The notes under the pieces are model-generated. The model did no database searches and was not told the origin of the DNA. It was given only the letters and a program-made list of their open reading frames with translations. Below are positions 43,183 through 53,752 of a DNA stretch of 64,000 bases, piece by piece; position 1 is the stretch's first letter; each line of letters begins with the position of its first letter. Made by a program: the position numbers and the translations under genes. Source of the stretch: Kalaharituber pfeilii (taxonomy: Eukaryota > Ascomycota > Pezizomycetes > Pezizales > Pezizaceae); contig WHUZ01000148.1 of assembly GCA_015179045.1 (NCBI GenBank), positions 1 to 64,000 of the forward strand, given 5' to 3'.

Positions 43183-43415
43183 AACCCTCACAAATATTAG
43201 CCCGAATCGCAACACATCGATCTTGGCATGGACTTTTCCTAGGTTTGTGTAACATTTTCAGTCCTGGCCTTACCTAGACTAGATGGTTCTTAACTCTCGT
43301 CGGAACAGGACGCACTATCACGGCAAAAATCAAGATCTTGTGTGACGGCAATATGAATTTATATTAGCTTTTGGAGATCCCGTACTACATTTATAAATTT
43401 ATGTTGAAGCTGGGG

Positions 43416-43480
43416 TTGTTTTTTTTTTGTTTTTTTTTTTTTTTTCATTTCATTACTCGCGTGGAAGTCTACGGCGAGGT
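43416..43480 (-). mobile_element. Diverged family-A LINE tail
   Basis: Interrupted poly(T), catttcattactcgcgtgg, aagtctacggcgagg. Possible duplication aagctgggg/aagctgagg at 43407-43415 and 43481-43489. Confidence 0.65.
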
Positions 43481-43952
43481 AAGCTGAGGTCGTGAAATAT
43501 GGTTTTGCTACATGGTATCTTTGATAAGGCTAGCTCTCTGAACTTAGCACTAGGGCTCGAAAGGCCTAGTAAATTCTCTGGACTAGATTATTGTAGTATA
43601 CGACAGATTGGTTTGTCGTCAGGAGAGCTCACCGGATGTGTATATCTTCAACCCCAATGTGATACAAATTAGAGAGTCAAATTTCAAGCAAAGATACCTT
43701 GCAGGCAGCAGACGACTAGGACACGCATCCAGAGCTTCAAAGTAGGTGGGTTCGCGTTAAACAAATATTAATTGAGTATTAGGAATAAAATTATTGTCAG
43801 GTTTCCTTGCTTCTGAGCAAGGGAGGATTCCTGAGGAATATATTAAGTTAAAAATAAATTGACTAGATTACATCAGATGGTGATGGCTATCCAAAAATGC
43901 TTCTTATTACCCAAGTCACTTTACTCTACCGGATCAACAAGAGTAGGATTAA

Positions 43953-44502
43953 CTACCTAACACTTGTTGGACATGCGACAGCGACAGTCTCAATAGGAAC
44001 TGGACAAAGTTCAGGACACTCAGTAGGGCACGGTGGCACCAGTGTATAGCTTGGAATAGCATCGCACTTCGTGGTCGTAAGGTTCGTGCAGGTGCCCTTG
44101 CAGTAGCTGGTGAACGTAGACGTGACGGGGGTTTGGTATGCACACCTATTAATGGACAGAGAACATCAGCAGGGTTGCAAAGGGAACGGCGGAGTAAATA
44201 AACATACCGAGCGACGGGACATCCAGCAGTGTTGAACGTACAAGACCCTGTAGGTTCAACAGTTATGGTCGTTGTAGGGCATATCTTAGTGCATTTGCCG
44301 ACAGGGCAGCTGGTGATAGTGCTGGTGACGGTGACGGTGGGTAATATGGGATCAATTGTGTAGTCTTGAGGCCTCGCAGTAACAGCACTGCCCTCAAGGA
44401 ATTAGCGCTCTGGTTGCGGGAGAGGAACAATTTTGTGATGAGGTATAATTTTACTCACACAGCAAGCAATGCGACCACAATGGATCCTCTGATGGTAAAC
44501 AT
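43953..44502 (-). CDS. Small secreted cysteine-rich protein A (138 aa, three exons)
   Basis: Spliced model on the minus strand: exons 44502-44459, 44387-44208, 44145-43953, with donors GTGAGT and GTATGT, acceptors GGGCAG and TAATAG; lengths 44+180+193 sum to 417 with an open frame. The product starts with a clear signal peptide (MFTIRGSIVVALLAVAVTA, cut before RPQDY). The mature part is rich in threonine, proline and cysteine: PTVTVTSTITSCPVGKCTKIC, TVEPTGSCTF, TSYCKGTC, and near the end PPCPTECPELCPVPIETVAV. It is clearly paralogous to the protein at 46499-47095. I do not know a named family; secreted adhesin- or effector-like roles are guesses. A TATA box lies upstream. Confidence 0.75.
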
Positions 44503-44618
44503 TCTATAAATGTATAGGACAGATTTAATAGATTAGAGTAACCGGGTTAATCACTGCTGGGGGCCACAGTAGGGATTTCATATACAGTACGCTCCTGTAT
44601 GCCGTGGCTCCTGGCAGG

Positions 44619-44628
44619 CTTTTATAAT
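44619..44628 (-). promoter_or_regulatory. TATA box of secreted protein A
   Basis: The minus strand reads aattataaaag, about 120 bases before the ATG at 44502. Confidence 0.5.
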
Positions 44629-44832
44629 TTTGGTGTTAGCTTTGGGTGTGCCAAGGACTGAGTTGCTACCACATTAATCCTTGAGTCAATGCTGGGATCA
44701 CCGCGACTCCATCCACCGAAATCGGAAGGAGTGCCAGCGACAATTGCCTAGTTGCTGACCAGCTGATTTTTTACCGGACCTAGCTAGTGGACAAGAACCG
44801 TGAAAGTATGCATATGGAAGCTCCTACTTCTC

Positions 44833-44906
44833 TTTTTTTTTTTTTTTTTTGTTTCATTACTCGCATGCCGCCTGACAGGCTATGGCGAGAAATTAGATAC
44901 ATGATG
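44833..44906 (-). mobile_element. Family-A LINE tail with 13-bp target duplication
   Basis: Poly(T), gtttcattactcgcatgccg, cctgacaggctatggcgaga, aattagatacatgat. Flanked by gctcctacttctc at 44820-44832 and 44907-44919. Confidence 0.9.
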
Positions 44907-45932
44907 GCTCCTACTTCTCGCTCGCTTTGTAGAAATGTAGAATGGTCTGCCAGGAACCAGCAGAGGTACCGTACATAAGCCGGCAGATACATTTACCCTA
45001 CGAGGGCGCTCCATTCAGAGCACGATCCACGCAAGTTTCCCATTTTCACTCTAAGGGGATAACGTTGCCACTTATTAAAACCAACTAACCATAATTTAGA
45101 TCTATTAACGCATTGGGTAAACAATGGCGAGTTGGATTAGGGTTGAGTTCAGTTACCCATTTTCAGCCAATTCGTGAGAAAACGTACCAAATGAAATAAC
45201 TCTGGAAGACAGTGGATGCTGCTGAGCCTTCATTACGCTGGGCGTAAGGATGCAAACACTGTCGTAACGTACAATCGAGTAGCTATCCGCCATTACCTCG
45301 GTCGCTGAAGTGCTGGGTACGAAAACAGCTTAAGCGTACATATTGCATAGATTGCATGATTTCTCTTATGCTGTTACTGTTCTGATCTCCACATAAGTAT
45401 TACGGCTTTTATGGCTGAAAGTCAAATCTGGTCTATCTTCCTTTTTCGCCCACTTAACATTATACCTTCTACATTTCGGATTCTTGTCACCTATCAGAGT
45501 CTTTTGCGTCTGTTCATTTGATATTCAAAATTAGATTGATGCATTATTCTCGACTTGTCTTCAATATCTTGTATCTAGTAGTTTATGTCTGCTCTCTCAG
45601 TTTAGCCTAATACATTGCTGGTGAACGTGTTCCTGCGATTCTTATTGAGATAGCAGCAACTCATTTTCGCAAGCCTGCGGACATGCGCACGCTAATAAAT
45701 CTACCATGCGATTGAGGATGCGGGTGACAAAGACATCAGCTCCTTCTGACTATCAATTTAAAGATTATAACGGCTAACGGGGTTCAGACGCCTACTCCAA
45801 CAGTAGGTTTATGAGTGTCTTAAATCACACTAAAATATCGCCCTACACAGGTGTGTACTTAATACAATTGAGCTCTCAGTCATAGTTCCTTCTCTTGGTT
45901 TGATTACAGGATACCATTACATTCCATGTGTG

Positions 45933-46001
45933 CCCTGCCATGGCAAACAGGTGTAAACGGGGTTACGTGATATTTTTTTAAAAAAAAAAAAAAAAAAAAA
46001 T
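45933..46001 (+). mobile_element. Family-B LINE tail, target duplication about 9-11 bp
   Basis: ccctgccatggcaaacaggt, gtaaacggggttacgtgata, T7 then poly(A). Flanked by ccatgtgtg at 45924-45932 and 46003-46011. Confidence 0.85.
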
Positions 46002-46409
46002 CCCATGTGTGTTACACGAGTCAAGTCACCTATGTAGTACTTACCAGGGAGACTTGCCCACAACTGGCTTTCTGCCAACTATCCAGAAGGGGCAATAAAA
46101 CCCCATTAAATCATTTTGGTATATCGCACAACTGTTGGCAAGGTTGCACAACCTCCGTGTCACCATTTTGCGGACAAATGAGCAAACATCGGCTATGTGC
46201 TGCTTTAACTTTATTGTGCGAAAACAGCAGGACTTCCTTCATAGGTTGCAGCATTGCTACGCAGGTTGTGCAACTTGAGACGCAGCAATACACATTTGCC
46301 GATCAACGTGTGATTCCTAAAATGCAAGGGCCAGCATTGAACGATGGACTGTATCCTTCTTGGCGCAGGTATACTGTGAAAAGTGTTAACGCAACAACTC
46401 TACAGGCCT

Positions 46410-46419
46410 CTATATATAT
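46410..46419 (+). promoter_or_regulatory. TATA box of secreted protein B
   Basis: ctatatatatg, about 80 bases before the ATG at 46499. Confidence 0.5.
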
Positions 46420-46498
46420 GCCGCTTGTCGTCCTAAGAAATTGAGCTCTCTAGGGGACCAGTAGTCTAGTGGTACATGTGTACGCTCTATCAGTCAAC

Positions 46499-47095
46499 AT
46501 GTCTCCACTTCAGAAGATTCTCGTTGCGACGTTGATCATGGCTAGGTAATTTAAAAATTCCAGGCCAACAGCTATTGCTAGCCTCATTAACAACCATCTA
46601 GGTGTGTTGCAGCCATTCCCACAGTTACGATGAAGCTCCCAACAGTCACGACAACAGTGACCACATGCCCGCCTGCCTCGAACTGCAGGAAGATTTGTCA
46701 TACTCCCACAATCACTGCAGAGCCTACTGGATACTGTACATTTGATTTGAGTACCTGCCCAGTTGCGATGTACGACCCCTCATGCTATATTTTCCCTGGA
46801 GCGTTGTATATTGAGCCAATTGCTAATGAACTGTCTATATTGAGCTAGGTGTCTCTCGGTGCCCGCCATTACCTCCACCACAACCAAGTATTGTCCCTCT
46901 GGAGGATGCTCCAAGCTGCAATCGACCGACTGCCAGAAGGCCCCCACCGCCACCGTCATCCCTCCCTGCCCTACTGAATGCCCCGAGCTTTGCCCCATCC
47001 CAATTCAGACTGTGGCAGTGGCGTGCACAACCACGTATACCCTGGACCCGGGCCCTATTTATACTTTGCCGGTGGAAAAGCCGGTGACAATCTAA
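46499..47095 (+). CDS. Small secreted cysteine-rich protein B (153 aa, three exons)
   Basis: Spliced model on the plus strand: exons 46499-46545, 46602-46769, 46849-47095, with donors GTAATT and GTACGA, acceptors ATCTAG and GAGCTAG; 47+168+247 = 462 with an open frame. Both introns lie at the same positions as in protein A (after the signal peptide and after the CPVA block). The N-terminus MSPLQKILVATLIMARCVAA is a likely signal peptide. The body has PTVTTTVTTCPPASNCRKIC, TAEPTGYCTFDLSTCPVA, TKYCPSGGCSKL, then PPCPTECPELCPIPIQTVAV, almost identical in its last part to protein A. It has a 20-residue extension at the end. Function unknown; the eleven or so cysteines suggest a disulfide-stabilised extracellular protein. 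Confidence 0.75.
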
Positions 47096-47924
47096 GTTTT
47101 CTGGTGAGGAAATATGGCAGGGTTTGTTTTTTTAATGTCACTACTCGCATGCCGCGCTATGGGCTATGGCGAGGATATGACAGGTTGTGTTAAGTATATT
47201 GATGGTTGTGACTTGGAGTTTATGAAGGTGGAGGTCCCTGAAGCTGTAATAATAGTAGCATACTCTACTTCCCTTCATTCAGAATCATTCGGAATGTTTA
47301 TTGATGTATCAAATAGTCATATTCCACTCCAGTAATATTGATGATTAACTGGTGGGATTGATGATAAGAATGACGAATTGAAACGTGAAAACATATATTT
47401 AATCTGGAGGAGATATGATAATACCTCTTCGTATTATTAACCAAACATGGCCCAGCAAATTTGGTATACCCTGTTTCACAGTTCCCGCAGAAAAGCATAT
47501 CAGAGGGGGGTTTTGCTACGGAGGTATGGGCAAGGCATTAAGAGTTTCAAGCAGGCTACAAGCTCTGTGATAGAAACACTCTGTTGAGGGGAAGTGTTGG
47601 AAACCATGACTAGCTAAGGTATACAGGCCGCGCCCGCAAGAATGACCGGTCGGACATGCAATGACCGGTCGGACATGATCGTCGACCTTGTTGGAGGTGA
47701 CTTCACACAGTTGGACGACAGTGGGGACCATGACTGAGTCTGAGCATACGAGGTGGGCCGTGTGCCCTCCATACTAGTACATGGCAGACCGAACACTCCG
47801 CTGTTGTAGTTCATGGTTTTGTATGCGACTTCGCGTTATGTATTTTCTATGTACGCATTGTTCGGGAATCCTTGTCATGTATTAGTAAAATCATCAGGGA
47901 GTTCAATCTTGTCGTATCCTGCAT
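47096..47924. other. Spacer downstream of secreted protein B
   Basis: Holds the tail at 47127 and a short segment (about 47595-47645) that recurs inverted at about 51255-51305. It also has a tandem accggtcggacatg pair near 47646-47680. No gene recognised. Confidence 0.4.
47127..47174 (-). mobile_element. Family-A LINE tail in the 3' flank of secreted protein B
   Basis: Short T run, taatgtcactactcgcatgc, cgcgctatgggctatggcga, gg. Flanked by atatggcaggg (47112) and atatgacaggt (47175), with mismatches. Confidence 0.75.
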
Positions 47925-48066
47925 TATCCCTCTATTTCCTGCATTCGTCAATCGTCAACCTTCGGGTGATGAGGGTAGGGCAAATGTGACAGTCTACTTT
48001 CACCTTGCGGGCTGGTAATGTCACGACCTCTTGAGCTTCATATTAGAAAGGAAAACAAACGAGGCA
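47925..48066 (-). pseudogene. Decayed duplicate of part of PAP2 exon 5
   Basis: cgtcaatcgtcaaccttcgg, gatgagggtag, gcaaatgtgacagtctactt, and cctcttgagcttcatattag align in order with 48729-48850 inside the intact PAP2 gene, on the same strand. About three quarters of the bases match, with small gaps, and the coding frame is gone. Confidence 0.6.
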
Positions 48067-48370
48067 TACCGACTAGTTGTGCCCATGCTGACTGGTCATG
48101 ATTCCTGAGTATACTGTATTCATGAGAGGAGATTTCGGCATCAAAACCCTATGGAACAGGAATTATGGTAGTATAAGTAAAGTTGAGCATGAATGCATAC
48201 ATAAACTTTAGCGAAGCAATACCGACATAGGTACATATATACTAATTCATACAGAAAAAGAAAATAAGCTCCTTTGACATATACCGCCCCGCCCCCGTCT
48301 CACTCTCACACAAAATAAACAAAGGAAATGGTTCATCCAGAACGATGAAGATCAGTATTGAAATATGCTG

Positions 48371-49910
48371 CTACACCATCGAAGAATCTGGCGGCGCCCC
48401 CCTGACTACAGCTGGAACAAGTATTCCCCATCCAGCTTTTCGCGTGAACACTGCAGTGCCAAATGTTGCCATCTCCTCTCTTTGGACAACTGGGTCGAAT
48501 CCAAGGGTATTAGTGCCCCTGGGGAGTGGAATATGGTTAAAGCGGTAGTCCCAAATTCTGCAGTCGACGGCAATGTCAGTATGTCAAGCCTGTTGTGGAT
48601 AAAATATTCATGCGGTGAAATGTTGGAGGGAGACGAAACTTACGCTGCATATACTGCCCTGTAACTCCCAAAAGCCATCATCGTCCCAATCAAAGCCCCC
48701 GCCAGACAATCATACCAATTATGAAACTCGTCAATGGTCAAGCTTGCTGCAATGAGGGTAGCTCCAAGCAACGGCGCAAATGTCACAGTCTGCTTCCACA
48801 TCGTTGGGTGATAATTCGACCAAGTCTTGAGCTTTGCATTGAAATACAGAAAAAGGAAGACAAAACCTGCGAAGGCAGCGGTCGAGTGACCGGAGGGGAA
48901 GGATTCCAATGCGTCGTTGATTTCCTTCTCATCTCCGGTGCAGATTTCACGCGTGTACATGATCTCGCGGAATCCATTACCAGTTTGAGGTCCTCCGTCC
49001 GCTGGAAGGCGAGGACGGCAGACGGTGAGAAAATGGGGGCGGAGACCGCCGATAAGCCATTTCAGGAAAACTTGGAATACGGCAGCCTAAATAAACCAGC
49101 GAGTTCTGCATGTAAGCATGTGATGCATTGTGAGAAACAAAATAGGGGAGCAAAGAGTATGGGGGGTAAGCACGTTAATAAGGCTATACAGGGTTCCCAG
49201 TATGGCAGCATTGACGTCCCAAAAACTCCGGACCCGAATTTGAAAAAGGAGATAGAAAGCAAAGGGGATAAGTGATGAAAGAAGCGCTGAGGCGAAAATT
49301 GGGATAATCTATAACGTTGCAGATCAGTCTTTATCTGTTCAATTGAGGTTCGGAACTGAACGCGCGACGAATTCTGATGAAACAAGGGGAATTTCCCCAA
49401 GAGCGTATTGGAAACGCCAGTTTCGGGATGCGAAAAAGCTTACATTCCTCCGCAACGGGTATGCAAATTGCGGGTAGACCTTAATCCTGAATTAATAATT
49501 GTACCGTTGCAGTTACAGGGTTTGAAAAATTGAGCTTGGACTGGGGGCATACTAACCACTTCACCATCAGCATAATAGACAGGGAATGACCTTGTTGGCG
49601 CTGGAGGAGCCATGTATACTCCTAAACCAACAGCACCCATCATCGCCATCCATAGTATATCAAACTATTCCGCCGTAGAACCAATGGATTAGTGTTTTTG
49701 AGGCATTCGGAAGACATTGTTGCGACCACTTGACGAATAAGGACATACCCAAGTTTGCCGAAACCACTGCCCTAGAGTGGGACGGGAATTGTACCATCGT
49801 TGATCAAATTGAGCAAGAGGGTCTGGAGAGCGGGAGTGGGACGATTTCCCTGGGTGGTGGAGATTGTGGTGGTGGTGGTGATGGCTGTGGTGTTGATGGC
49901 GACCAGACAT
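48371..49910 (-). CDS. PAP2-family lipid phosphate phosphatase (356 aa, six exons)
   Basis: Membrane phosphatase that removes phosphate from lipids such as phosphatidic acid or diacylglycerol pyrophosphate. Exons on the minus strand: 49910-49749, 49664-49557, 49479-49444 (only 36 bases), 49308-49174, 49086-48644, 48557-48371; they sum to 1071 bases with an open frame and GT-AG introns. The catalytic motifs are KWLIGGLRP (C1), FPSGHST (C2) and SLTIDEFHNWYD (C3, where the usual Arg after Ser is Leu). The N-terminus has a histidine-rich stretch (MSGRHQHHSHHHHHHN). Hydrophobic segments include DILWMAMMGAVGLGVY, the ALLSSLIPFAFYLLF block and AGFVFLFLY. The end is WDYRFNHIPLPRG and a tail. Start chosen at 49910; an upstream in-frame ATG at 49925 is possible. 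Confidence 0.85.
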
Positions 49911-49925
49911 GATCTTGTAATTCAA

Positions 49926-51546
49926 AGAGAATTAGAAACAGCCCCACCTATTTCTGTCGGAGTTGTTGGGAGTGATAAGGGCTTCGAGAGCTCAGGGTAC
50001 TGGTATTTTGAATGCTGAGGCTAAGTGAATGGGTTCATGGAAACTGTATAAATTCGTAGGGCATCTATTGCACCTAATTTCCCGGTTTTCAGGCATATTT
50101 AAAATCTCTTATTGATCGCCAAAAGCCTGGTTAAATGACGTACGTTATCCGTCGGTCCTCCTAGTCCCAGTTCCGGGATCGTTGAACCAAAAAGCTTGTT
50201 TTTCTTCGCAGAAATGCGCTTAGCGTTACCTGCATGCGCACAAGCTGGTGCAACTGGCGTAGTAAAAAAATTTTATTTTCATTTCATTTAATTTTTTCAT
50301 TTCATTTACGAGAGAGCGACACGTTATGCTGGAAGAGTTGGGCTTGCGATGACTACTAGCAACGTCATGGTTTCCATCAACCTCCCAACTAGCACGGTTG
50401 CCAGCAGGAAAAAAACCACTTCGGGTTGATCATCGTACCCGTTCTTGCGCTGTAAGAGGTATCTTGTTGCCCATTTACCAATCTATTGGGTCACCCCGTT
50501 CGCTCAGCCTCTATTCACAAGGGAGCGGAATAAAAATTACTTTACCTTACCATGCTATGGCGCTAAGCTGTGTTTGTATGTGTGCTTGCCAATCTTCAAT
50601 AGTCGCTTGAATAGCTGGAGGATTAGAAAATACGGTAATAACCGGATTTTGCGAGCGGGTCAGAACACCGTCAAATGGACCAATCCGCCACATGTTGGAC
50701 TGCATGTTTATTCATGCGGTAGCGTGCAAAATAGTGTGAAGCCTGGCGGAGACATCCGGCTCCAATATAGATCTATAGTAATGTCCCGGTCGGACATATC
50801 ATAACCGATCCTATGCGACAGGTCGATCTCATCGAAGTTGGCTGACACTGTCGGATGCCATCCTACGATTTCTGCAGGCACAAAAATTGTCCTGCTTGTG
50901 CCAAGCAACGGTCTTTCCCGATGATTTTAAAAAATGGACATTCCAGAGGCATCACAGCTGTGTTTCGTCGTTGCTCCAAGGACCGAATATGCTTAATGTT
51001 CTCAATTTCTGCCATTTCAGCTTCGTTGTTGAGGCATTGTACACCAGCTGCAGACACGTTGCGCCAGACACCCCCACCAGGTATTGAACGCCTTCCCTGC
51101 CATAGGCTGGTAGCCTGTGCACTAGGCACCTAAACCCACACAAAGTGCACCGCTACAACCTACTGCAGGACCAGGCACGTCCCCTTGCCGAGTGTACCTA
51201 CCTGACCGTAGCCCACACCTCGCACACCGCACACTGCAACAGGCGACAAAGTTCTTGCAACGGCCGTACACCTTAGCTAGTTATGGTTTCCAACACCTAT
51301 TTTACGTCTTCTATCCTTGGGGTTCATACCCAACTCACCAAGGGTTCCCGCGCCCTCCATATTATACACGTGTCCGTAGCCTGTATGCGGGTTAACGTCA
51401 TCCCCCACCCCCCCCCCTCACAAAAAAGGTACACGTTGTCCATCTGGAACCTTCAGACCTAAAATCGCTGGTTTTTTTAGAGGTACACCCCTCCCCTCTT
51501 GTCTGTAGCCCGCATGCAACAAACCTTATGGAGGAGACTACATTTT
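49926..51546. other. Spacer right of PAP2 with LINE tail fragments
   Basis: No gene recognised. At 51090-51130 and 51365-51425 are eroded family-C-like tail pieces (ccctgccataggctggtagcc, gtagcctgtatgcgggttaacg). At about 51255-51305 lies the inverted partner of 47595-47645. About 50340-50830 contains short frames of no known family. Confidence 0.4.
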
Positions 51547-51558
51547 GCTCCGGAATTC

Positions 51559-53740
51559 CCGACCGAGTAGAAGCCAGGACCCTAAGATTCAAAGACGAAC
51601 CACTCAGTGACCCCCAACAGGACAGCAAATACCTAAGAGGCTCCCTACACCACCGGCACCCCCTCCCATTGGTGACACTTCCGACACTCCCCCAGGGACA
51701 CCGACAGAGAAGAGTGGGAAAGGGTAATCGCCGAAGAGGAAGTCGAAGGATGGAAGACCGTCTACACAGACGGGAGCACAATGGACGAGACCACCGGCGC
51801 CGGCACACATCTGGGCACTCAGACCACAGTAAACGACGCGGAACTAATTGCGATGGGTGAAGCATTGACACAGCACGAAGGCGAGTTATTGATAATAACA
51901 GACTCCAAAACAGCCATAGCCAAGATGAAGAAAATCGCCGGCGGAGACCCCACCCACGAGGGACCCGCGCAACTAGTGAGAGGCCGGTGGGAGGAGAGAG
52001 CAACACGAGGCTACCTGGACCTGGCGATAATGTGGGTGATATCCCACACGGGCATAAAAGGCAACACCGAAGCGGACAAAGCAGCCAAAATTGGAACCGC
52101 CCTGCAATATCAAGACGAAACAAGCACAGAGGCAGGAATGAGACAGCTCGCGAGGTCACGAAGAGCCGTGAACGAAACAGACTAGGACTGAGCTACCGCC
52201 CACTACAACGCCTGGGGACCAGGGTCGCTACCCTAGCCGGCATACTGGGCAACAAAGGATTACGTCAATGGCGATACCAGTGGAGACCTTCGTCTACGGG
52301 GAGAGAGGCCGAGTCGAAGCCCGTACGCTGAGATTCCCACGGGAACAGATTCGAGATCCACAGCCTAACACAAAATACCTCCGGGGCACGCTGGCCTATC
52401 GGGACCCCCTACCATTACACACATTCCCCATCCAACCGAGTGACCAAAGCCAAGAAGAATGGGAAGCAATGATACGGAGAGAAGAAGAGGAGGGGTGGGA
52501 GAGCGTGTACACCGATGGGAGTCGGATAGACAACTCTACGGGGGCGGGGACATACAGACAACAGACGGACCAAGCCTATTACCTAGGCAGACACAGCACG
52601 GTGAACGACGGGGAGATGATAGCCATCAGTCAGGCTCTCCAGCATGAGGGGAGATTCTGATCGTCACGGACTCCCGCACTGCGATATCCAGGTTGCAAAG
52701 GATAGCCAGAGGGGACCCGACGGTGGACGGAGGGTCACAGGCAGTGCGAGAACAGTGGGAGAAGAGAGTGACAGAAGGCAACCTGGACCTGGCGATAACC
52801 TGGGTCAAAGGACACAAGGGAGTGAAGGGCAACACGGAGGCAGACAGGGCAGCCAAAATTGGCACAGCATTACAGTGCGAGGACGAGATAGTGACGGAAG
52901 CAGGCATACGGCAGGAGGGGAGAGCTCTCAGAGCGGAGGAGAGAAACCGACTGAAGCTCACATACAGACCACTACAGGAACTAGACAACCGCCGACTGGT
53001 GTCAACCCTGGCAGGCATTCTGGGGAACAAAGGACTCAAAGAATGGAGATACGGCATAGGCAAGGCGGAATCCCCGGAATGCCGATGGTGCGGGAAGGCT
53101 CCGGAAAACTTCACTCACATAGCCACAGACTGTCGCCTTGGAAAGAGAAAATAAAAAAAGGGGCGGACGGACTGAGGCAGCCGAAGGGGGGGGAAGTGGC
53201 CAAGGTCTTGGTGTGGGCAGGGAAGGATTGAGAACTGCCGGGTTGATATCCCTTATTTTCCTTTATTTATCTTTCTCTCTTATATTATATCAATTTACTT
53301 AAACATCGCCATAGCCCTCCGGGCGGCACGCGATTAATGAAATAAAAAAAAAAAAAAAAAAATGGCGATACCAGATCGCAAAAGCCGACAGCCCGGAATG
53401 CAGATGGTGCGGCAAACGCCTAGAAAACACCGCCCACGTGCTCAACGAATGCGAAGTATGGAAACAGGAGGGGAGTCAGACCTAAACAACTCCAAGACCG
53501 ACGGCAAAGAAGACAGACTGGTGGAACTACTAGACTGGGTGGGAAGGGAATAGCGAAATCTCCTCGCGGGGACAAACTGGTGGAACGGTTGGAATGGGAA
53601 GGACGAGATTAGACATGAGACCTCACTACTTTTTCTTTTCTTTTTCCGTTTATTTCCTTATTTCCTTTATTACATATGTGACTAAACATCGCCATAGCCC
53701 TCAGGGCGGCATGCGATTAATGACAAAAAAAAAAAAAAAA
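51559..53740 (+). mobile_element. 5'-truncated LINE with RNase H, interrupted by a second LINE
   Basis: Sense strand plus, ending in the family-A tail and poly(A) at 53740. Flanked by gctccggaattc at 51547-51558 and 53741-53752. It codes for the end of ORF2: an RNase H domain (VYTDGSTMDETTGAG, NDAELIAMG, IITDSKTAIA, SHTGIKGNTEADKAAK), then LAGILGNKGLRQWRY and, beyond the nested insertion, CRWCGKRLENTAHVLNEC. The four acidic and histidine residues of RNase H are all visible. A frameshift near 52160 disables it. Confidence 0.9.
52281..53360 (+). mobile_element. Nested LINE copy of the same family (1080 bp)
   Basis: Inserted in the LINE 51559-53740 with a perfect 14-base target duplication aatggcgataccag at 52267-52280 and 53361-53374. 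It carries its own RNase H (SVYTDGSRIDNSTGAG, NDGEMIAISQA, VTDSRTAISRL, GHKGVKGNTEADRAAK) and CRWCGKAPENFTHIATDC, with a frameshift near 52650. It ends with atcgccatagccctccgggc, ggcacgcgattaatgaaat and poly(A). It shares about the same 5' truncation point as its host copy. Confidence 0.9.
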
Positions 53741-53752
53741 GCTCCGGAATTC

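Larger units (their letters stand above)
41371..43952. other. Gene-poor spacer with five tail insertions
   Basis: Mostly AT-rich sequence. A 116-residue minus-strand frame (42758-43108) and an 85-residue plus frame (42274-42531) have no recognisable family and may be chance. The listed retroposon tails at 41733, 42104, 42562, 43120 and 43416 are the only clear features. Confidence 0.4.
44629..46398. other. Shared spacer between the two secreted-protein genes
   Basis: About 1.9 kb with two retroposon tails (44833 and 45933). A 145-residue frame at 46007-46444 exists but shows no domain, no signal peptide and unfavourable composition. The region contains the promoters of both divergent genes. 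Confidence 0.5.

Noticed and set aside
46007..46444. 145-residue plus-strand open frame upstream of secreted protein B
   Set aside because: Begins in the target duplication of a LINE tail, has no signal peptide or family resemblance, and overlaps the promoter region.
46450..46498. Sequence tagtctagtggtacatgtgt resembling a tRNA D arm
   Set aside because: No matching acceptor stem and no TTCGA arm at the right distance, so not a tRNA gene.
51398..52159. 253-residue minus-strand open frame
   Set aside because: It is antisense to the RNase H coding sequence of the LINE at 51559; it is arginine- and leucine-rich as expected from GC bias and has no domain.
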